Source: Pelagibacteraceae bacterium | GTDB taxonomy: Bacteria > Pseudomonadota > Alphaproteobacteria > Pelagibacterales > Pelagibacteraceae | Reading direction: 5' to 3' | DNA length: 64,000 nt | NCBI GenBank assembly: GCA_022763425.1 | Contig: JALEGD010000001.1 | Span: 434,001-498,000 of the forward strand | Part shown: positions 53,151-63,356 of the stretch, piece by piece | Layout of the letters: each line of letters begins with the position of its first letter | Numbering within the stretch: the stretch's first letter is position 1 | The notes under the pieces: generated by a model | What the model was told of the DNA's origin: nothing | The model's input: the letters and a program-made list of their open reading frames with translations, nothing else | Databases searched by the model: none | Position numbers and translations under genes: made by a program

Positions 53151-56100
53151 TTATAATTCCTGAATTCTTTTAATTTTTAAGGAATTCTTTTTTAAAGAAT
53201 TTATTGCTTGAGTACATGCTTTTGCGCCTGCAAGAGTTGTAAAATAAGGGATTTTATTATTCAGAGCTGCTCTACGTAGTGACCATGAGTCTTCAATCGA
53301 CTTTTTTTCCGATGTAGTGTTAATGACTAGAGAGATTTTTTTATCATCTAAATACTCAACAATATGAGGACTTCCTTGGTTTACTTTGTTAATTTTTGTA
53401 CATTTAATTCCATGTTTATTTAAAGTATCGGCAGTGCGGCCTGTTCCAAAAATTTTAAATCCAATATCAAAAAGATTTTTTGCATATTCACAAACCTTTT
53501 CTTTATCTTCATCTTTTACAGATATGAATGCAGATCCTTCTGTTGGAAGGTCATTTCCAGCTGACATTTGACTTTTTGCAAATGCCATTCCAAAATCACT
53601 ATCAATTCCCATAGCTTCTCCGGTTGATTTCATTTCAGGCCCTAAAATTGTATCGACTTCTGGGAATTTATTGAAAGGGAATACAGCTTCTTTGATTGCA
53701 AAGATATCTAGCTTTTTGTCTAAATTTTTAAATTCTTTTAATTTTTTACCCGCCATGACTTGCGAAGCAATTTTTGCAACTGGAATGTTAAGAGCTTTTG
53801 AAACGTAAGGAACTGTTCGACTAGCTCTTGGATTTACTTCAAGAATATAAATATCACTTCCTCTAATTGCAAATTGAATATTGATAAGACCAATTACATT
53901 TAATTTTTTAGCAAGAGATGTCGTTTGTTGTTTTAATTCTTGAATTAATTTTTCATCTAATGAAAATGGAGGAATACAACACGCAGAGTCACCTGAGTGA
54001 ATTCCAGCTTCTTCAATATGCTCCATAATGCCTGCGATAAATACATCCTGACCATCACAAACGGCATCAACATCGATCTCGATTGCGTCATTTAAAAATT
54101 TATCAATCAATACTGGACTATCACCGGAGACTTGGACAGCTTCATCAATATATGTATTAAATTGCTCATCATCATAAACAATTTCCATTGCACGACCACC
54201 TAATACGTAAGAAGGCCTAATTACTATCGGGTAGCCAATTTTTTCAACAATAGTTTTTGCTTCTTCCTTGCCTCTTGCCAGGCCACTTTCTGCTTGTTTT
54301 AAATTTAGTTCACTAATGATTTGATTAAATTTTTCTCTATCTTCAGCGGTATCAATTGACTCGAGTTGTGTTCCTAAAATAGGAAAACCAGATTCATGAA
54401 TTTTTTTAGCTAATTTGATTGGTGTTTGTCCACCAAACTGAACGATTACACCTTTTATTTTTCCAGACGAACTTTCTTTTTTAAGTATTTCAATAATATA
54501 TTCATCAATAAGAGGTTCAAAATAAAGTCTGTCACTCGTGTCATAATCTGTTGAAACCGTCTCCGGATTGCAATTAATCATAACTGTTTCAAATCCCATT
54601 TCTTTTAATGAGAAACTTGCCTGACAACAACAATAATCAAATTCAATACCTTGGCCAATTCTATTGGGTCCGCCACCAATTATTATGACTTTTTCTTTAT
54701 CAGATGGATTAGCTTCACATTCTCCATCTGACATTAAACCATGATCATAAGTTGAATACATGTATGGTGTTAATGAGGAAAATTCAGCAGCACATGTATC
54801 AACTTTTTTATATGTAATATTAATTTTGTTATCTTTTTTATATTTTTCAACTTGATCTAAAGTTTTATTTGATAGCTCAGAAATTTTTTGATCCGAAAAA
54901 CCAATTGATTTAATTAATTTGAATGTATCTTTTTGGAATGGGCTTTTAATAATTTCATTTTCAGTATCTACAATTTCTTTTATTTGTCTTAAAAACCATG
55001 GATCAATTTTACAAAGTTGATGAATATTTGCTAAGCTTAGTCCTTTTCTAAATCCCTCAGCAACATATAAAATTCTCAAAGGTATATTTTTTTTCAATTG
55101 ATCTTTTATAGTGTTTAAATCACAGTCAATACTATCAAGACCAGATAGGCCAACTTCAAGCGACACCAATGCCTTTTGCAAAGACTCTTTAAAATTTCTT
55201 CCAATCGACATACTTTCACCAACTGATTTCATTGCAGTTCCTAGTTCTGCTTTACTTTTTTTAAACTTTTCAAATGCAAATCTTGGAATTTTAGTAACAA
55301 CATAATCGATAGTTGGTTCAAATGATGCCGGTGTTACCTTTGTGATATCATTTTGTATCTCATCTAATGTATAGCCAACTGCTAACTTGGCTGCGACTTT
55401 TGCAATAGGAAAACCAGTAGCTTTAGATGCCAATGCTGATGATCTTGAAACTCTTGGGTTCATTTCGATTACAATCATTCTTCCATCCTTTGGATTGATG
55501 GCAAACTGAACATTTGAACCTCCTGTTTCAACTCCAATTTTTCTAAGACATGCAATTGATGCGTTTCTCATGACTTGGTACTCTTTATCCGTTAGAGTTA
55601 GGGCAGGGGCTACTGTAATCGAGTCACCAGTATGTATTCCCATTGGATCTAAGTTTTCAATCGAACAAACAATAATTGCATTATCTTTTTTGTCCCTTAC
55701 AACCTCCATTTCAAATTCTTTCCAACCAACTAAAGACTCTTCAACTAAAACTTCGTTAGTTGGAGATAAATCTAGACCGTTTTTTATGATTTGAAAAAAT
55801 TCTTGTTCTGTATTGGCCACTCCTCCACCTGTACCTCCGAGCGTAAATGATGGTCTAATGATAGAGGGAACTCCAATTTTTTTGTACGCTTCTTTTGCAT
55901 CTTCTTCATTTCTGCATATATATGATCTTGCCGACTCAAGACCAATTTCATTCATATTTTTTTTAAATTTTTCTCTATTTTCTGCATTATCAATTGCTTC
56001 AGCATTGGCTCCAATTAATTCAACATTATATTTTTTTAATATTCCTTTTTGATCTAAGCTCATTGCAGCATTAAGCCCAGTTTGACCGCCCATGGTTGGC

Positions 56101-56360
56101 AGTATTGCATCAGGTTTTTCTTCTTTTATAATTTCTTCCAGGACCTGATCGTTTATAGGTTCAATATAAGTGATGTCTGCAACATTTGGATCGGTCATTA
56201 TGGTTGCAGGATTAGAATTAACTAAAATAATTTTATATCCTTCTTGCCTTAATGCTTTGCATGCTTGTGATCCAGAGTAATCAAATTCGCAAGCTTGCCC
56301 TATTACAATAGGACCAGCGCCAATAATCATGATTTTATTGATATCAGTTCTTTTTGGCAT
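53151..56360 (-). CDS. carB: Carbamoyl-phosphate synthase large subunit
   Basis: A 1069-residue enzyme making carbamoyl phosphate for pyrimidines and arginine. It contains two ATP-grasp halves: [18 protein letters not shown] at the start and the repeat [18 protein letters not shown] near 560, each with [11 protein letters not shown] or [14 protein letters not shown] and [20 protein letters not shown] or [18 protein letters not shown]. The C-terminal allosteric MGS-like domain holds [14 protein letters not shown]. It overlaps carA by 17 bases. Confidence 0.98.
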   Translation of the reverse strand: MPKRTDINKIMIIGAGPIVIGQACEFDYSGSQACKALRQEGYKIILVNSNPATIMTDPNVADITYIEPINDQVLEEIIKEEKPDAILPTMGGQTGLNAAMSLDQKGILKKYNVELIGANAEAIDNAENREKFKKNMNEIGLESARSYICRNEEDAKEAYKKIGVPSIIRPSFTLGGTGGGVANTEQEFFQIIKNGLDLSPTNEVLVEESLVGWKEFEMEVVRDKKDNAIIVCSIENLDPMGIHTGDSITVAPALTLTDKEYQVMRNASIACLRKIGVETGGSNVQFAINPKDGRMIVIEMNPRVSRSSALASKATGFPIAKVAAKLAVGYTLDEIQNDITKVTPASFEPTIDYVVTKIPRFAFEKFKKSKAELGTAMKSVGESMSIGRNFKESLQKALVSLEVGLSGLDSIDCDLNTIKDQLKKNIPLRILYVAEGFRKGLSLANIHQLCKIDPWFLRQIKEIVDTENEIIKSPFQKDTFKLIKSIGFSDQKISELSNKTLDQVEKYKKDNKINITYKKVDTCAAEFSSLTPYMYSTYDHGLMSDGECEANPSDKEKVIIIGGGPNRIGQGIEFDYCCCQASFSLKEMGFETVMINCNPETVSTDYDTSDRLYFEPLIDEYIIEILKKESSSGKIKGVIVQFGGQTPIKLAKKIHESGFPILGTQLESIDTAEDREKFNQIISELNLKQAESGLARGKEEAKTIVEKIGYPIVIRPSYVLGGRAMEIVYDDEQFNTYIDEAVQVSGDSPVLIDKFLNDAIEIDVDAVCDGQDVFIAGIMEHIEEAGIHSGDSACCIPPFSLDEKLIQELKQQTTSLAKKLNVIGLINIQFAIRGSDIYILEVNPRASRTVPYVSKALNIPVAKIASQVMAGKKLKEFKNLDKKLDIFAIKEAVFPFNKFPEVDTILGPEMKSTGEAMGIDSDFGMAFAKSQMSAGNDLPTEGSAFISVKDEDKEKVCEYAKNLFDIGFKIFGTGRTADTLNKHGIKCTKINKVNQGSPHIVEYLDDKKISLVINTTSEKKSIEDSWSLRRAALNNKIPYFTTLAGAKACTQAINSLKKNSLKIKRIQEL

Positions 56361-57528
56361 TTTTTTCTACTTCTTTAATAAACTCTAAAAATAAATAATG
56401 ACTATCATGAGGACCAGGACTTGCTTCTGGATGATATTGTACTGAAAAAGCTTTATATTTTTTTGATTTAATTCCTTCGATAGATTGATCAAACAAGGAT
56501 ATATGAGTTACCTCTACATCATTAGGAATATTATCTTTATCAACTTCGAAACCATGATTTTGTGATGTAATTTCAACAAGGTTATTATTTAAATTTTTTA
56601 CAGGGTGATTTGCTCCTCTATGTCCTTGATGCATTTTTTTTGTTTTACAGTTTAAAGCATGTGCAAGTAATTGATGGCCTAAGCAAATACCAAACATTGG
56701 AATTTTGCTCTCTAATATTTTTTTTATAGTTTCATTTGCAAATTTTGAGGTAGCGGCAGGGTCTCCCGGTCCATTTGACAGAAAAACTCCATCAGGTTTT
56801 AACTCTGATATTTTATTAAAGTTTGTATCAGCTGGCACAACTGTTAATTTTGTTTTTAAATTTGAGAAATTTCTTAAAATATTTTTTTTACAACCAAAGT
56901 CCAAAACTACAACATGGTATTTATGTTCATTATTTTTATTATAACCCTTTTCTTTTGACCATAATTCTTCATCATTCCAATTATAAATCTGTTGTGTGGT
57001 AACTTTCTTGGTAAGTTCCATTCCTTTTAAGCCAGGCCAGCTTTTGCATTCTTCAAGATATTTTTTTGTTTCATTGATATCACCATTTACAATTGTTGCT
57101 TTTAAAGCGCCTTTATTTCTAATTAAATTCGTAATAGCCCTAGTGTCGACTCCTGCAATTCCTACAACTTCATTTTTTTTTAACCAATGATTTAGTTTTT
57201 CAAATGATCTATAATTTGAGGGTTCAGTTATTTCTTTTGCAAATATAACTCCTTTTAACCAAACTTTTTCTGACTCGATATCTTCAAAGTTTGTCCCAAC
57301 ATTTCCAATATGAGGAAAGGTGAAGTTTATGATTTGATCGGAATAAGATGGATCAGTTATAATTTCTTGGTAGCCAGTCATTGAAGTATTAAAACAAACC
57401 TCTCCAACAGAATGACCTTTATGACCTATACCTATTGCAGAAAAAGATAATCCATTTTCAAAAACTAAAATACCTGTGGGTTGTGATGATAAAAAATTTA
57501 AATCTGCCTTTTTTTCCTTATTAAACAA
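56344..57528 (-). CDS. carA: Carbamoyl-phosphate synthase small (glutaminase) subunit
   Basis: Hydrolyses glutamine and passes ammonia to CarB. The 394-residue protein has the CPSase small-chain N-domain ([39 protein letters not shown]) and a class I amidotransferase domain with the nucleophilic cysteine in [15 protein letters not shown] and the [15 protein letters not shown] histidine/glutamate. The only in-frame start between the upstream stop and the conserved region is TTG at 57528. carA-carB order with a 17-base overlap indicates one operon. Confidence 0.96.
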   Translation of the reverse strand: MFNKEKKADLNFLSSQPTGILVFENGLSFSAIGIGHKGHSVGEVCFNTSMTGYQEIITDPSYSDQIINFTFPHIGNVGTNFEDIESEKVWLKGVIFAKEITEPSNYRSFEKLNHWLKKNEVVGIAGVDTRAITNLIRNKGALKATIVNGDINETKKYLEECKSWPGLKGMELTKKVTTQQIYNWNDEELWSKEKGYNKNNEHKYHVVVLDFGCKKNILRNFSNLKTKLTVVPADTNFNKISELKPDGVFLSNGPGDPAATSKFANETIKKILESKIPMFGICLGHQLLAHALNCKTKKMHQGHRGANHPVKNLNNNLVEITSQNHGFEVDKDNIPNDVEVTHISLFDQSIEGIKSKKYKAFSVQYHPEASPGPHDSHYLFLEFIKEVEKNAKKN

Positions 57529-57548
57529 AAATACAACTCATAGGTTAA

Positions 57549-57574
57549 GAATCAAAGTTTACAAAAAAACTTTG
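57549..57574. promoter_or_regulatory. Hairpin and GANTC site in the carA-yqeY divergent spacer
   Basis: The largest spacer of the window holds a GAATC (a GANTC, CcrM-type site) at 57549-57553 directly joined to an inverted repeat: CAAAGTTT at 57553-57560 and AAACTTTG at 57567-57574 with a six-base loop. It could be an operator or a leader hairpin for carA; no PyrR-type or other known element is recognisable. Confidence 0.35.
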
Positions 57575-57629
57575 GCGTTAATTATGAAAAAGTCTTACAC
57601 TCGTCAAGAAACTAAATTAAATAATCGTC

Positions 57630-58088
57630 ATGACAATTTTTGAAAATGTGAACAACGCTTTAAGTGAATCGCTAAAAAGCAAGCAAAGTGGTCGAGTGCT
57701 TACTTTAAGGGCAATAGTATCAGCAAAAAAAGACAAAGAAATCGAGAAAAGAACTCAGGATAAGAAAGAAGTTACAGATGAAGATATGATTTCTATTTTA
57801 AATAAAATGCTAAAACAAAGAAAAGAGTCAGTAGAAATGTATCAAAAAGCAAGTAGACAAGATTTAGTTGATAAAGAAAATGCTGAAATAAAAATCATAG
57901 AAGAATTTTTACCACAACAGCTTAGCCAAGAAGAGGTTGAGAAAGTTTGTAATGAGGCAATTTCAAATACTGGTGCATCAAGCCTTAAAGATATGGGAAA
58001 AGTAATGGCGGTATTAAAAGAAAAATATTTGGGCAAAATGGATTTTTCTTTAGCCGGCAAGATATTAAAGGATAAGCTCAAAGGTTAA
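57630..58088 (+). CDS. GatB/YqeY domain protein
   Basis: A 152-residue YqeY-type protein: LSESLKSKQSGRVLTLRAIVSAKKDKEIEKR, MLKQRKESVEMYQKASRQDLVDKENAEIKIIEEFLPQQ, and the C-terminal GMGKVMAVLKEKYLGKMDFSLAGKILK-like helices. The domain resembles the tRNA-binding tail of GatB; its cellular role is not known. YqeY commonly precedes dnaG and rpoD, as here. It shares one base with dnaG (TAATG). Confidence 0.92.
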   Translation: MTIFENVNNALSESLKSKQSGRVLTLRAIVSAKKDKEIEKRTQDKKEVTDEDMISILNKMLKQRKESVEMYQKASRQDLVDKENAEIKIIEEFLPQQLSQEEVEKVCNEAISNTGASSLKDMGKVMAVLKEKYLGKMDFSLAGKILKDKLKG

Positions 58089-59833
58089 TGAAGTATCCAA
58101 AAACTTACATTGATGAAATTAGAAATAGGTTAAAAGTTTCTGATGTAGTTAGATTAAAAGTTAATTTAAAAAAAAGAGGAAAAGAATTTATTGGGCTCTC
58201 TCCTTTTAAAAATGAAAAAACCCCCTCCTTTACTGTTAATGATGAAAAAGGGTTTTATCATTGTTTCAGTACAGCGGAACATGGAAATATTTTTGATTTT
58301 ATTATGAAATTAGAAAACTTAAATTTTGGAGAAGCGGTTAAAATGCTTGCTCAAAGAGCTGGAATGCAACCATATCGTTTTACAAAAGAAGATGAAAAAA
58401 TTGAAAAAGAAAATTTGAGAATTCAAAAATTATTTGAAATCTATTTTAACCAATGCAAAGAAGATTTATTTTCTCAATATAAAGATACTCATCTTAAATA
58501 TTTGATTGATAGAGGTTTAAAAATTGAAACTATAAATTATTTTAAATTAGGTTTTTGTGAAAATAGCAAAAAGATACAAAATAAACTTTTTGAAAACGGT
58601 TTTACTTCAGATGAATTAATAAAATCTGGAATGTATTATAAAAAAGACGGTACAGATGAATTAGTTAACCGTTTTAAAAATAGAATTACTTTTCCGATAC
58701 AAAATTATTACAATAATTTTATTGGTTGCGGAGGTCGAACAGTTTTATCAAATGCTTTGGCAAAATATATAAATTCTCCTGAAACAAGTTTTTTTAAAAA
58801 AGGTTTTAATTTGTTTAATTTAAATAATGCAAAAAAAGAAAGTTTAAATTCAAATAACCTAATTCTTGTTGAAGGATATATGGATGTAGTGTCTTTGTTT
58901 AATAAAGGAATAAAAAATGTTTCTGCCACTTTAGGTACTGCAATGACAACTTCCCAGATAAGCTTAGCTTGGAAGAACTTTGATAAAATTATTATTTGTT
59001 TTGATGGTGATCAAAGTGGAATAGATGCTTCTTATCGTGCCGCAGAGAGAATTTTAAAAATATTAAAACCAGGAAAGGATATTTATTTTGCAAAAATCCC
59101 TAACAGCCAAGATCCAGATGATTTTGTAAATCAATTTGGTAAAGAAGGTTTCAATTCTTTAATAAGTCAAAGTAAAGATTTAGCAGATGTTATTTTTAAC
59201 CATCATGCATTAGGTATTAATAAATCAAAACCGTCAGATATTGCTTTGTTAGAAAAAAAGTTATTTAATTTAGCTGACGAAATTGAAGATCAAATTTCAA
59301 AAAAATATATAAAAAATGCATTTAAAAATAAAATTTTTGAAAATATTATTAAGAAGAAAAATTATAATTCTCAAAGTCAGGAGGAGATAAAAAAAGCAAG
59401 TTTGCGATTAATGCTTTCTAAAGAAGAAATAGTAGAGTTATCTTTCATTAATTTAATATTAAATTATCCAGAATTTAGTGAAAATAAAATTGAAGATATA
59501 TCGCTTTTAGAATTTAATTTTAAAGAAAGTAATATTTTTATATCTGAACTTATCAATTCATTAGTAAATGAAAATGTTAAAACAAAAGAAGATTTGAGAA
59601 AAAAATTAACAATAAACTTTGCCTCTTTTGTTAAAAAAATTGAAATGTATTCAAATAACAAAAGTATTATTGTTAATCTTAATGAAGAGTCTTACTCAAA
59701 CTTTTTCAATGACTATGTTGACGAATTAAATGTTGCCAAAAAAAATAAACAGATTTCTAGTCTTGAGTCGGAGCTACTAAAGAACCCTGATGAGGCTAGC
59801 TATAAACAATACTTATCTCTAAAAAATAGCTAA
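58088..59833 (+). CDS. dnaG: DNA primase with degenerate zinc-binding domain
   Basis: Makes RNA primers at the replication fork. The 581-residue protein keeps the N-terminal fold (GLSPFKNEKTPSFTVNDEKGFYHCF at 36-60), the RNA polymerase core (INSPETSFFKKGFNLFNLN, LGTAMTTSQI) and the TOPRIM residues E262 in VEGYMDV and the acidic FDGDQSG at 305-311. Of the four zinc ligands, C-P-F-H has become S38-P-F-K41 and C-F-G-C has become C59-F-S-T62, so only one remains. Overlaps yqeY by one base. Confidence 0.96.
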   Translation: MKYPKTYIDEIRNRLKVSDVVRLKVNLKKRGKEFIGLSPFKNEKTPSFTVNDEKGFYHCFSTAEHGNIFDFIMKLENLNFGEAVKMLAQRAGMQPYRFTKEDEKIEKENLRIQKLFEIYFNQCKEDLFSQYKDTHLKYLIDRGLKIETINYFKLGFCENSKKIQNKLFENGFTSDELIKSGMYYKKDGTDELVNRFKNRITFPIQNYYNNFIGCGGRTVLSNALAKYINSPETSFFKKGFNLFNLNNAKKESLNSNNLILVEGYMDVVSLFNKGIKNVSATLGTAMTTSQISLAWKNFDKIIICFDGDQSGIDASYRAAERILKILKPGKDIYFAKIPNSQDPDDFVNQFGKEGFNSLISQSKDLADVIFNHHALGINKSKPSDIALLEKKLFNLADEIEDQISKKYIKNAFKNKIFENIIKKKNYNSQSQEEIKKASLRLMLSKEEIVELSFINLILNYPEFSENKIEDISLLEFNFKESNIFISELINSLVNENVKTKEDLRKKLTINFASFVKKIEMYSNNKSIIVNLNEESYSNFFNDYVDELNVAKKNKQISSLESELLKNPDEASYKQYLSLKNS

Positions 59834-59872
59834 AAATGTTAAAAATCTTCCGTTTATTTTTTATTAAAAAAA

Positions 59873-59878
59873 TATAAA
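59873..59878 (+). promoter_or_regulatory. Candidate -10 element of rpoD
   Basis: TATAAA lies 14 bases before the GTG start in the 59-base dnaG-rpoD spacer. No convincing -35 is present, and rpoD may instead be read through from dnaG. Confidence 0.25.
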
Positions 59879-59892
59879 TTCCAGCATCTATT

Positions 59893-61734
59893 GTGGAAAA
59901 ATTAATATCAAAATCCTTTGAAAGACTTGTTGAGAAAGGCCTGAATAGAGGTTTTATAACTTATGAAGAGTTACAAAAATCTTTAGGCAAAAGGAACAGT
60001 AATGTTGAAAGTTTAGATACTGCATTAGTACATATTTTTGATCAAGCAATTACCCTAGTCCAAAATAAATCTGATTTTAAAGTAAAAAAACAAGAGTCTG
60101 AAACTGCAAAGCAAACAAAGACAGTTGAAAGAAGCGATGACCCAATAAGAATGTACCTAAGAGAAATGGGTGGCGCAGAACTCCTTTCACGTGAAGGTGA
60201 AACAGCAATTGCCAAGAGAATTGAATCTGGTCGATATGTAATGATTAGTTCGTTATCAGAAAGTCCAATTACTGCAAAAAAAATATTCGATTGGGAAGAG
60301 AAATTAATTAATAATGAAATGCTTGTGAGAGATATTATTGATCTCGATACGAATTTTATTGATGATGAAAAATTAGCAAAGTCAATAAAAGAGAAGAGTA
60401 AAAAAGAAGCTAAAGAAAAAAATCCAAATATAGACACTGAATCAGAAGATAGTAATGATGATGATGAATTTAATATATCTCTAGCGTCATTGGAAATTGA
60501 GTTAAAACCAAAAATTTTAGAAACTTTCAGTAGGATTACAAAAAATTATAAAAAACTAATTTCTTACCAAAGAGATAAACTTGAATGTGTTTTAAAAAAT
60601 CAAGCATTTAGTGACAGTAAAAAGAAAAGTTACGAAAAGGTAAAAAAAGAAATCATGGAAGAACTTTTGAAGCTTCAACTTAACCAAGTTACCCAAGAAG
60701 ATTTGGTAGCCTTAAATTATGCTGAAAATAAAAAAATCGTTTCTTACGATGGTGAACTGATGAGAGCGGCAAATAAACATGGTATTTCAAGAGACGATTT
60801 TATTAAATTTTATGTAGGTAATGAACTAAATCCAAATTTTGAAAAATTTTTAAGTGAAGAAAAAAGTTGGCTGGCTTTCTTTACTAAAGAAAAAAAACTT
60901 TTTGCAAATTTAAAAGATAAACTTATTGAGCTCAGTGACAATATTGGAATGTCAATTTCTGATTTTAGAATTTTAGTGAATAAAATTAAAAAAGGGGAAA
61001 GAGAGTCTAGAATTGCAAAAAAAGAAATGATCGAAGCGAATCTTAGATTAGTTATTTCGATTGCAAAAAAATATACAAATAGAGGTTTGCAGTTTTTAGA
61101 TTTAATTCAAGAAGGTAACATTGGTTTAATGAAAGCAGTAGATAAGTTTGAATATAGAAGGGGATATAAATTTTCAACATATGCAACATGGTGGATAAGG
61201 CAAGCTATTACAAGATCCATTGCTGACCAAGCTAGAACGATCAGAATTCCAGTTCATATGATAGAAACAATAAACAAAATTGTAAGAACTCAAAGACAAA
61301 TGATGAGTGAGTTTGGAAGAGAGCCTACACCAGAAGAATTGTCAAAAAAATTGGCAATGCCACTAGAAAAAGTTAGAAAAGTTCTAAAGATAGCAAAAGA
61401 GCCAGTGTCATTAGAAACTCCAGTCGGAGATGAAGAGGATAGTACTCTTGGTGACTTTATTGAAGACTCAAATGCATTAATACCTGTAGATGCTGCGGTT
61501 CAAACAGCATTAAAAAATACAACAACCAAGGTTTTGGCTTCTTTAACTCCAAGAGAAGAAAGAGTATTGAGAATGAGGTTTGGTATTGGTATGAACACAG
61601 ACCATACCCTCGAGGAAGTTGGTCAGCAGTTTTCTGTTACTAGAGAAAGGATCAGGCAGATTGAAGCAAAGGCATTAAGAAAACTAAAACACCCAAGTCG
61701 ATCTAGGCAATTAAAAAGTTTCTTAGATAATTAA
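59893..61734 (+). CDS. rpoD: RNA polymerase primary sigma factor (sigma-70)
   Basis: The housekeeping sigma factor, 613 residues. Region 1.1 ([19 protein letters not shown]) and region 1.2 ([22 protein letters not shown]) lead into a non-conserved region, then region 2 ([45 protein letters not shown]), region 3 ([12 protein letters not shown]) and region 4 with the helix-turn-helix [27 protein letters not shown]. An acidic stretch (residues about 180-197) sits in the non-conserved region. The start is GTG at 59893. yqeY-dnaG-rpoD is the classic macromolecular synthesis order. Confidence 0.98.
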   Translation: MEKLISKSFERLVEKGLNRGFITYEELQKSLGKRNSNVESLDTALVHIFDQAITLVQNKSDFKVKKQESETAKQTKTVERSDDPIRMYLREMGGAELLSREGETAIAKRIESGRYVMISSLSESPITAKKIFDWEEKLINNEMLVRDIIDLDTNFIDDEKLAKSIKEKSKKEAKEKNPNIDTESEDSNDDDEFNISLASLEIELKPKILETFSRITKNYKKLISYQRDKLECVLKNQAFSDSKKKSYEKVKKEIMEELLKLQLNQVTQEDLVALNYAENKKIVSYDGELMRAANKHGISRDDFIKFYVGNELNPNFEKFLSEEKSWLAFFTKEKKLFANLKDKLIELSDNIGMSISDFRILVNKIKKGERESRIAKKEMIEANLRLVISIAKKYTNRGLQFLDLIQEGNIGLMKAVDKFEYRRGYKFSTYATWWIRQAITRSIADQARTIRIPVHMIETINKIVRTQRQMMSEFGREPTPEELSKKLAMPLEKVRKVLKIAKEPVSLETPVGDEEDSTLGDFIEDSNALIPVDAAVQTALKNTTTKVLASLTPREERVLRMRFGIGMNTDHTLEEVGQQFSVTRERIRQIEAKALRKLKHPSRSRQLKSFLDN

Positions 61735-61748
61735 AATAATTTATTTAT

Positions 61749-61776
61749 TTTTGTTATCATTAGTGTAATAACAAAA
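61749..61776 (+). other. AT-rich hairpin between rpoD and tRNA-Ile
   Basis: TTTTGTTAT (61749-61757) pairs with ATAACAAAA (61768-61776) over nine bases with a ten-base loop, 15 bases after the rpoD stop. Only one pair is G-C and no T-run follows, so it does not look like a standard terminator. It may be a processing or protective structure between the mRNA and the tRNA. Confidence 0.35.
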
Positions 61777-61782
61777 TATTCC

Positions 61783-61859
61783 GGGCCTGTAGCTCAGTTG
61801 GTTAGAGCCCCCCGCTCATAACGGGGTTGTCGGGGGTTCAAATCCCTCCGGGCCCACCA
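61783..61859 (+). tRNA. tRNA with CAT anticodon, probably tRNA-Ile2 (lysidine-modified)
   Basis: A clean cloverleaf: acceptor GGGCCTG pairing with CGGGCCC (one T-G pair), D arm GCTC/GAGC, anticodon stem CCCCG/CGGGG with loop CTCATAA, T arm GGGGG/CCCTC around TTCAAAT, discriminator A and encoded CCA. CAT could mean elongator Met, initiator Met or Ile2. The GGGCC acceptor resembles alphaproteobacterial tRNA-Ile(GAT), and the first pair is G-C, against initiator, so Ile2 is preferred. Confidence 0.9.
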
Positions 61860-61866
61860 TTAAATA

Positions 61867-62766
61867 ATGACAAAACCAAATTTTAAAAGCTTTATCCTTC
61901 TTTTTATATTAGCTTCAATTTGGGGATCTGCTTTTTTTAATTATAAAATTGTTTTAGAAAGTTTTGATTTTTATATTTTAACCGCAGGTAGGTTATTTTT
62001 TGCAGCTATATTTTTATTTTTAATCTCTATTTTTTACAAAAAAATTGATTATAGCCCAATTTTTACAAAAGATTTTTATGTATTTTTTTTAATTGGAATA
62101 GTTAATTATATTATACCATTTTCATTAATAGCTCTTGGTATTGACGGTATGAGCAGTGGCCTCGCCGCATTATTGATGGGTGCAGGCCCTTTTTATGCAA
62201 TTATTTTATCTCATTTATTAGGACACGATAAATTTAATAAATTTAAAATTCTAGGAACAGTTACTGGTTTTTTTAGTGTTTTTATTTTGGTTTATGACCA
62301 AGTTTATTTAAATCAATCAAGCAGCTTTTATTCAGTCTTTTTAGTAATGATGGCGTCTCTTAGCTATGTTATCGGTGCGGTATTTATACAAAGATATAAT
62401 AAATTTAAAAATCAGACAATTTCCCTATTATCAATGTCTTGTGGAACTTTAATTCTAGCTCCATACTGCATTTATGAAATGGCTACTTATGATTACAGTC
62501 AATTCAAATTAAAAAGTTTAATAAGTCTAATGTATTTGGGTGTTTTTAGTACTGCGTTAGCTTTTATGATGAGAATAAAATTAATTTTCGATAATGGAAT
62601 TGTATTCATGTCTCAAGTTTCATTATTAATCCCAATATTTGGAGTATATTTTAGTTGGATATTTTTAAATGAAAGTTTTACTGAAAATATGATTTTATCT
62701 TTAGTTATTACAGTACTAGGATTAATGATTTTGCAAAAAGGCTATAAAGCTAATTCTTTGAAATAA
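61867..62766 (+). CDS. EamA/DMT-family transporter
   Basis: A 299-residue membrane protein with about ten hydrophobic helices in two EamA repeats. Typical points are the N-terminal LLFILASIWGSAFFNYKIVLE, GMSSGLAALLMGAGPFYAIILSH at the end of repeat one, and VSLLIPIFGVYFSWIFLNESF in repeat two. The family exports amino acids, metabolites or drugs; the substrate is unknown. It starts eight bases after the tRNA CCA end. Confidence 0.9.
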   Translation: MTKPNFKSFILLFILASIWGSAFFNYKIVLESFDFYILTAGRLFFAAIFLFLISIFYKKIDYSPIFTKDFYVFFLIGIVNYIIPFSLIALGIDGMSSGLAALLMGAGPFYAIILSHLLGHDKFNKFKILGTVTGFFSVFILVYDQVYLNQSSSFYSVFLVMMASLSYVIGAVFIQRYNKFKNQTISLLSMSCGTLILAPYCIYEMATYDYSQFKLKSLISLMYLGVFSTALAFMMRIKLIFDNGIVFMSQVSLLIPIFGVYFSWIFLNESFTENMILSLVITVLGLMILQKGYKANSLK

Positions 62767-63343
62767 AATCTTTTAGATTAGCCATTAAACCATCAAATCC
62801 CTTACTGGCTAATATTGAGCTAAATTCCTCTCTTTGGGTTTTTGCTAAGCTCAAACCCTCTACAACCAAATCTCTAATAACCAACTTGTTATTTATATTG
62901 AAAACTCTCCAGTCAATTTTTATTTCTTGATTGTCTTTTTTGGACACCATTTTTGAATTTACTAAGACGTAATTATCACTAATTTTTTTCGATCCAAAAA
63001 CTTTTATATTTTGATCACTATAATTTTGTAATCTACTTGATATATTCTTTGCAAAAAAAACTCTAAATACCTCTGTGTACTTTTTTAACTGAGTTTCATT
63101 CAAATCTTTTCTTGAAGACCCAAGAGTAAATCGACCTAAACCATCTACATCAACAACGTCTAAAGCAATAGCTTCAATTTTCTTCTTTTTATCATTTATT
63201 TTAATATTTGAGTCTAAGATAATTTTTTTTGCATTATCAGTTGTTGATTGAACAAGTTGCTCAGCTTCTTTTTCAAATGAGTAACTGTTAAAAGTTATAG
63301 CGATAATGAAAAATATATTTAGAAAAAAGATTTTTCTTAGCAT
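62750..63343 (-). CDS. mlaC: MlaC/Ttg2D-family periplasmic phospholipid-binding protein
   Basis: A 197-residue secreted protein with signal peptide MLRKIFFLNIFFIIAITFNSYS. The MlaC pattern is visible: LGRFTLGSSRKDLNETQLKKYTEVFRVFFAKNI, VNSKMVSKKDNQEIKIDWRVF, LVIRDLVVEGLSLAKTQREEFSSIL. It shuttles phospholipids between outer and inner membranes. I chose the ATG at 63343, 13 bases after the mlaA stop; an earlier in-frame start would overlap mlaA and spoil the signal peptide. Confidence 0.92.
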   Translation of the reverse strand: MLRKIFFLNIFFIIAITFNSYSFEKEAEQLVQSTTDNAKKIILDSNIKINDKKKKIEAIALDVVDVDGLGRFTLGSSRKDLNETQLKKYTEVFRVFFAKNISSRLQNYSDQNIKVFGSKKISDNYVLVNSKMVSKKDNQEIKIDWRVFNINNKLVIRDLVVEGLSLAKTQREEFSSILASKGFDGLMANLKDFISKN

Positions 63344-63356
63344 TGATTTTGAAAAA

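Noticed and set aside
60042-60437. Open antisense frame of about 130 codons inside rpoD
   Set aside because: It lies wholly within a strongly conserved sigma factor gene, gives a serine/phenylalanine-rich product without a recognisable domain, and is expected in AT-rich coding DNA read backwards. Similar antisense frames inside smc, carB, tldD and uvrB were left out for the same reason.
61749-61776. Intrinsic terminator after rpoD
   Set aside because: The stem has one G-C pair and no following T-run; it is listed only as a hairpin.
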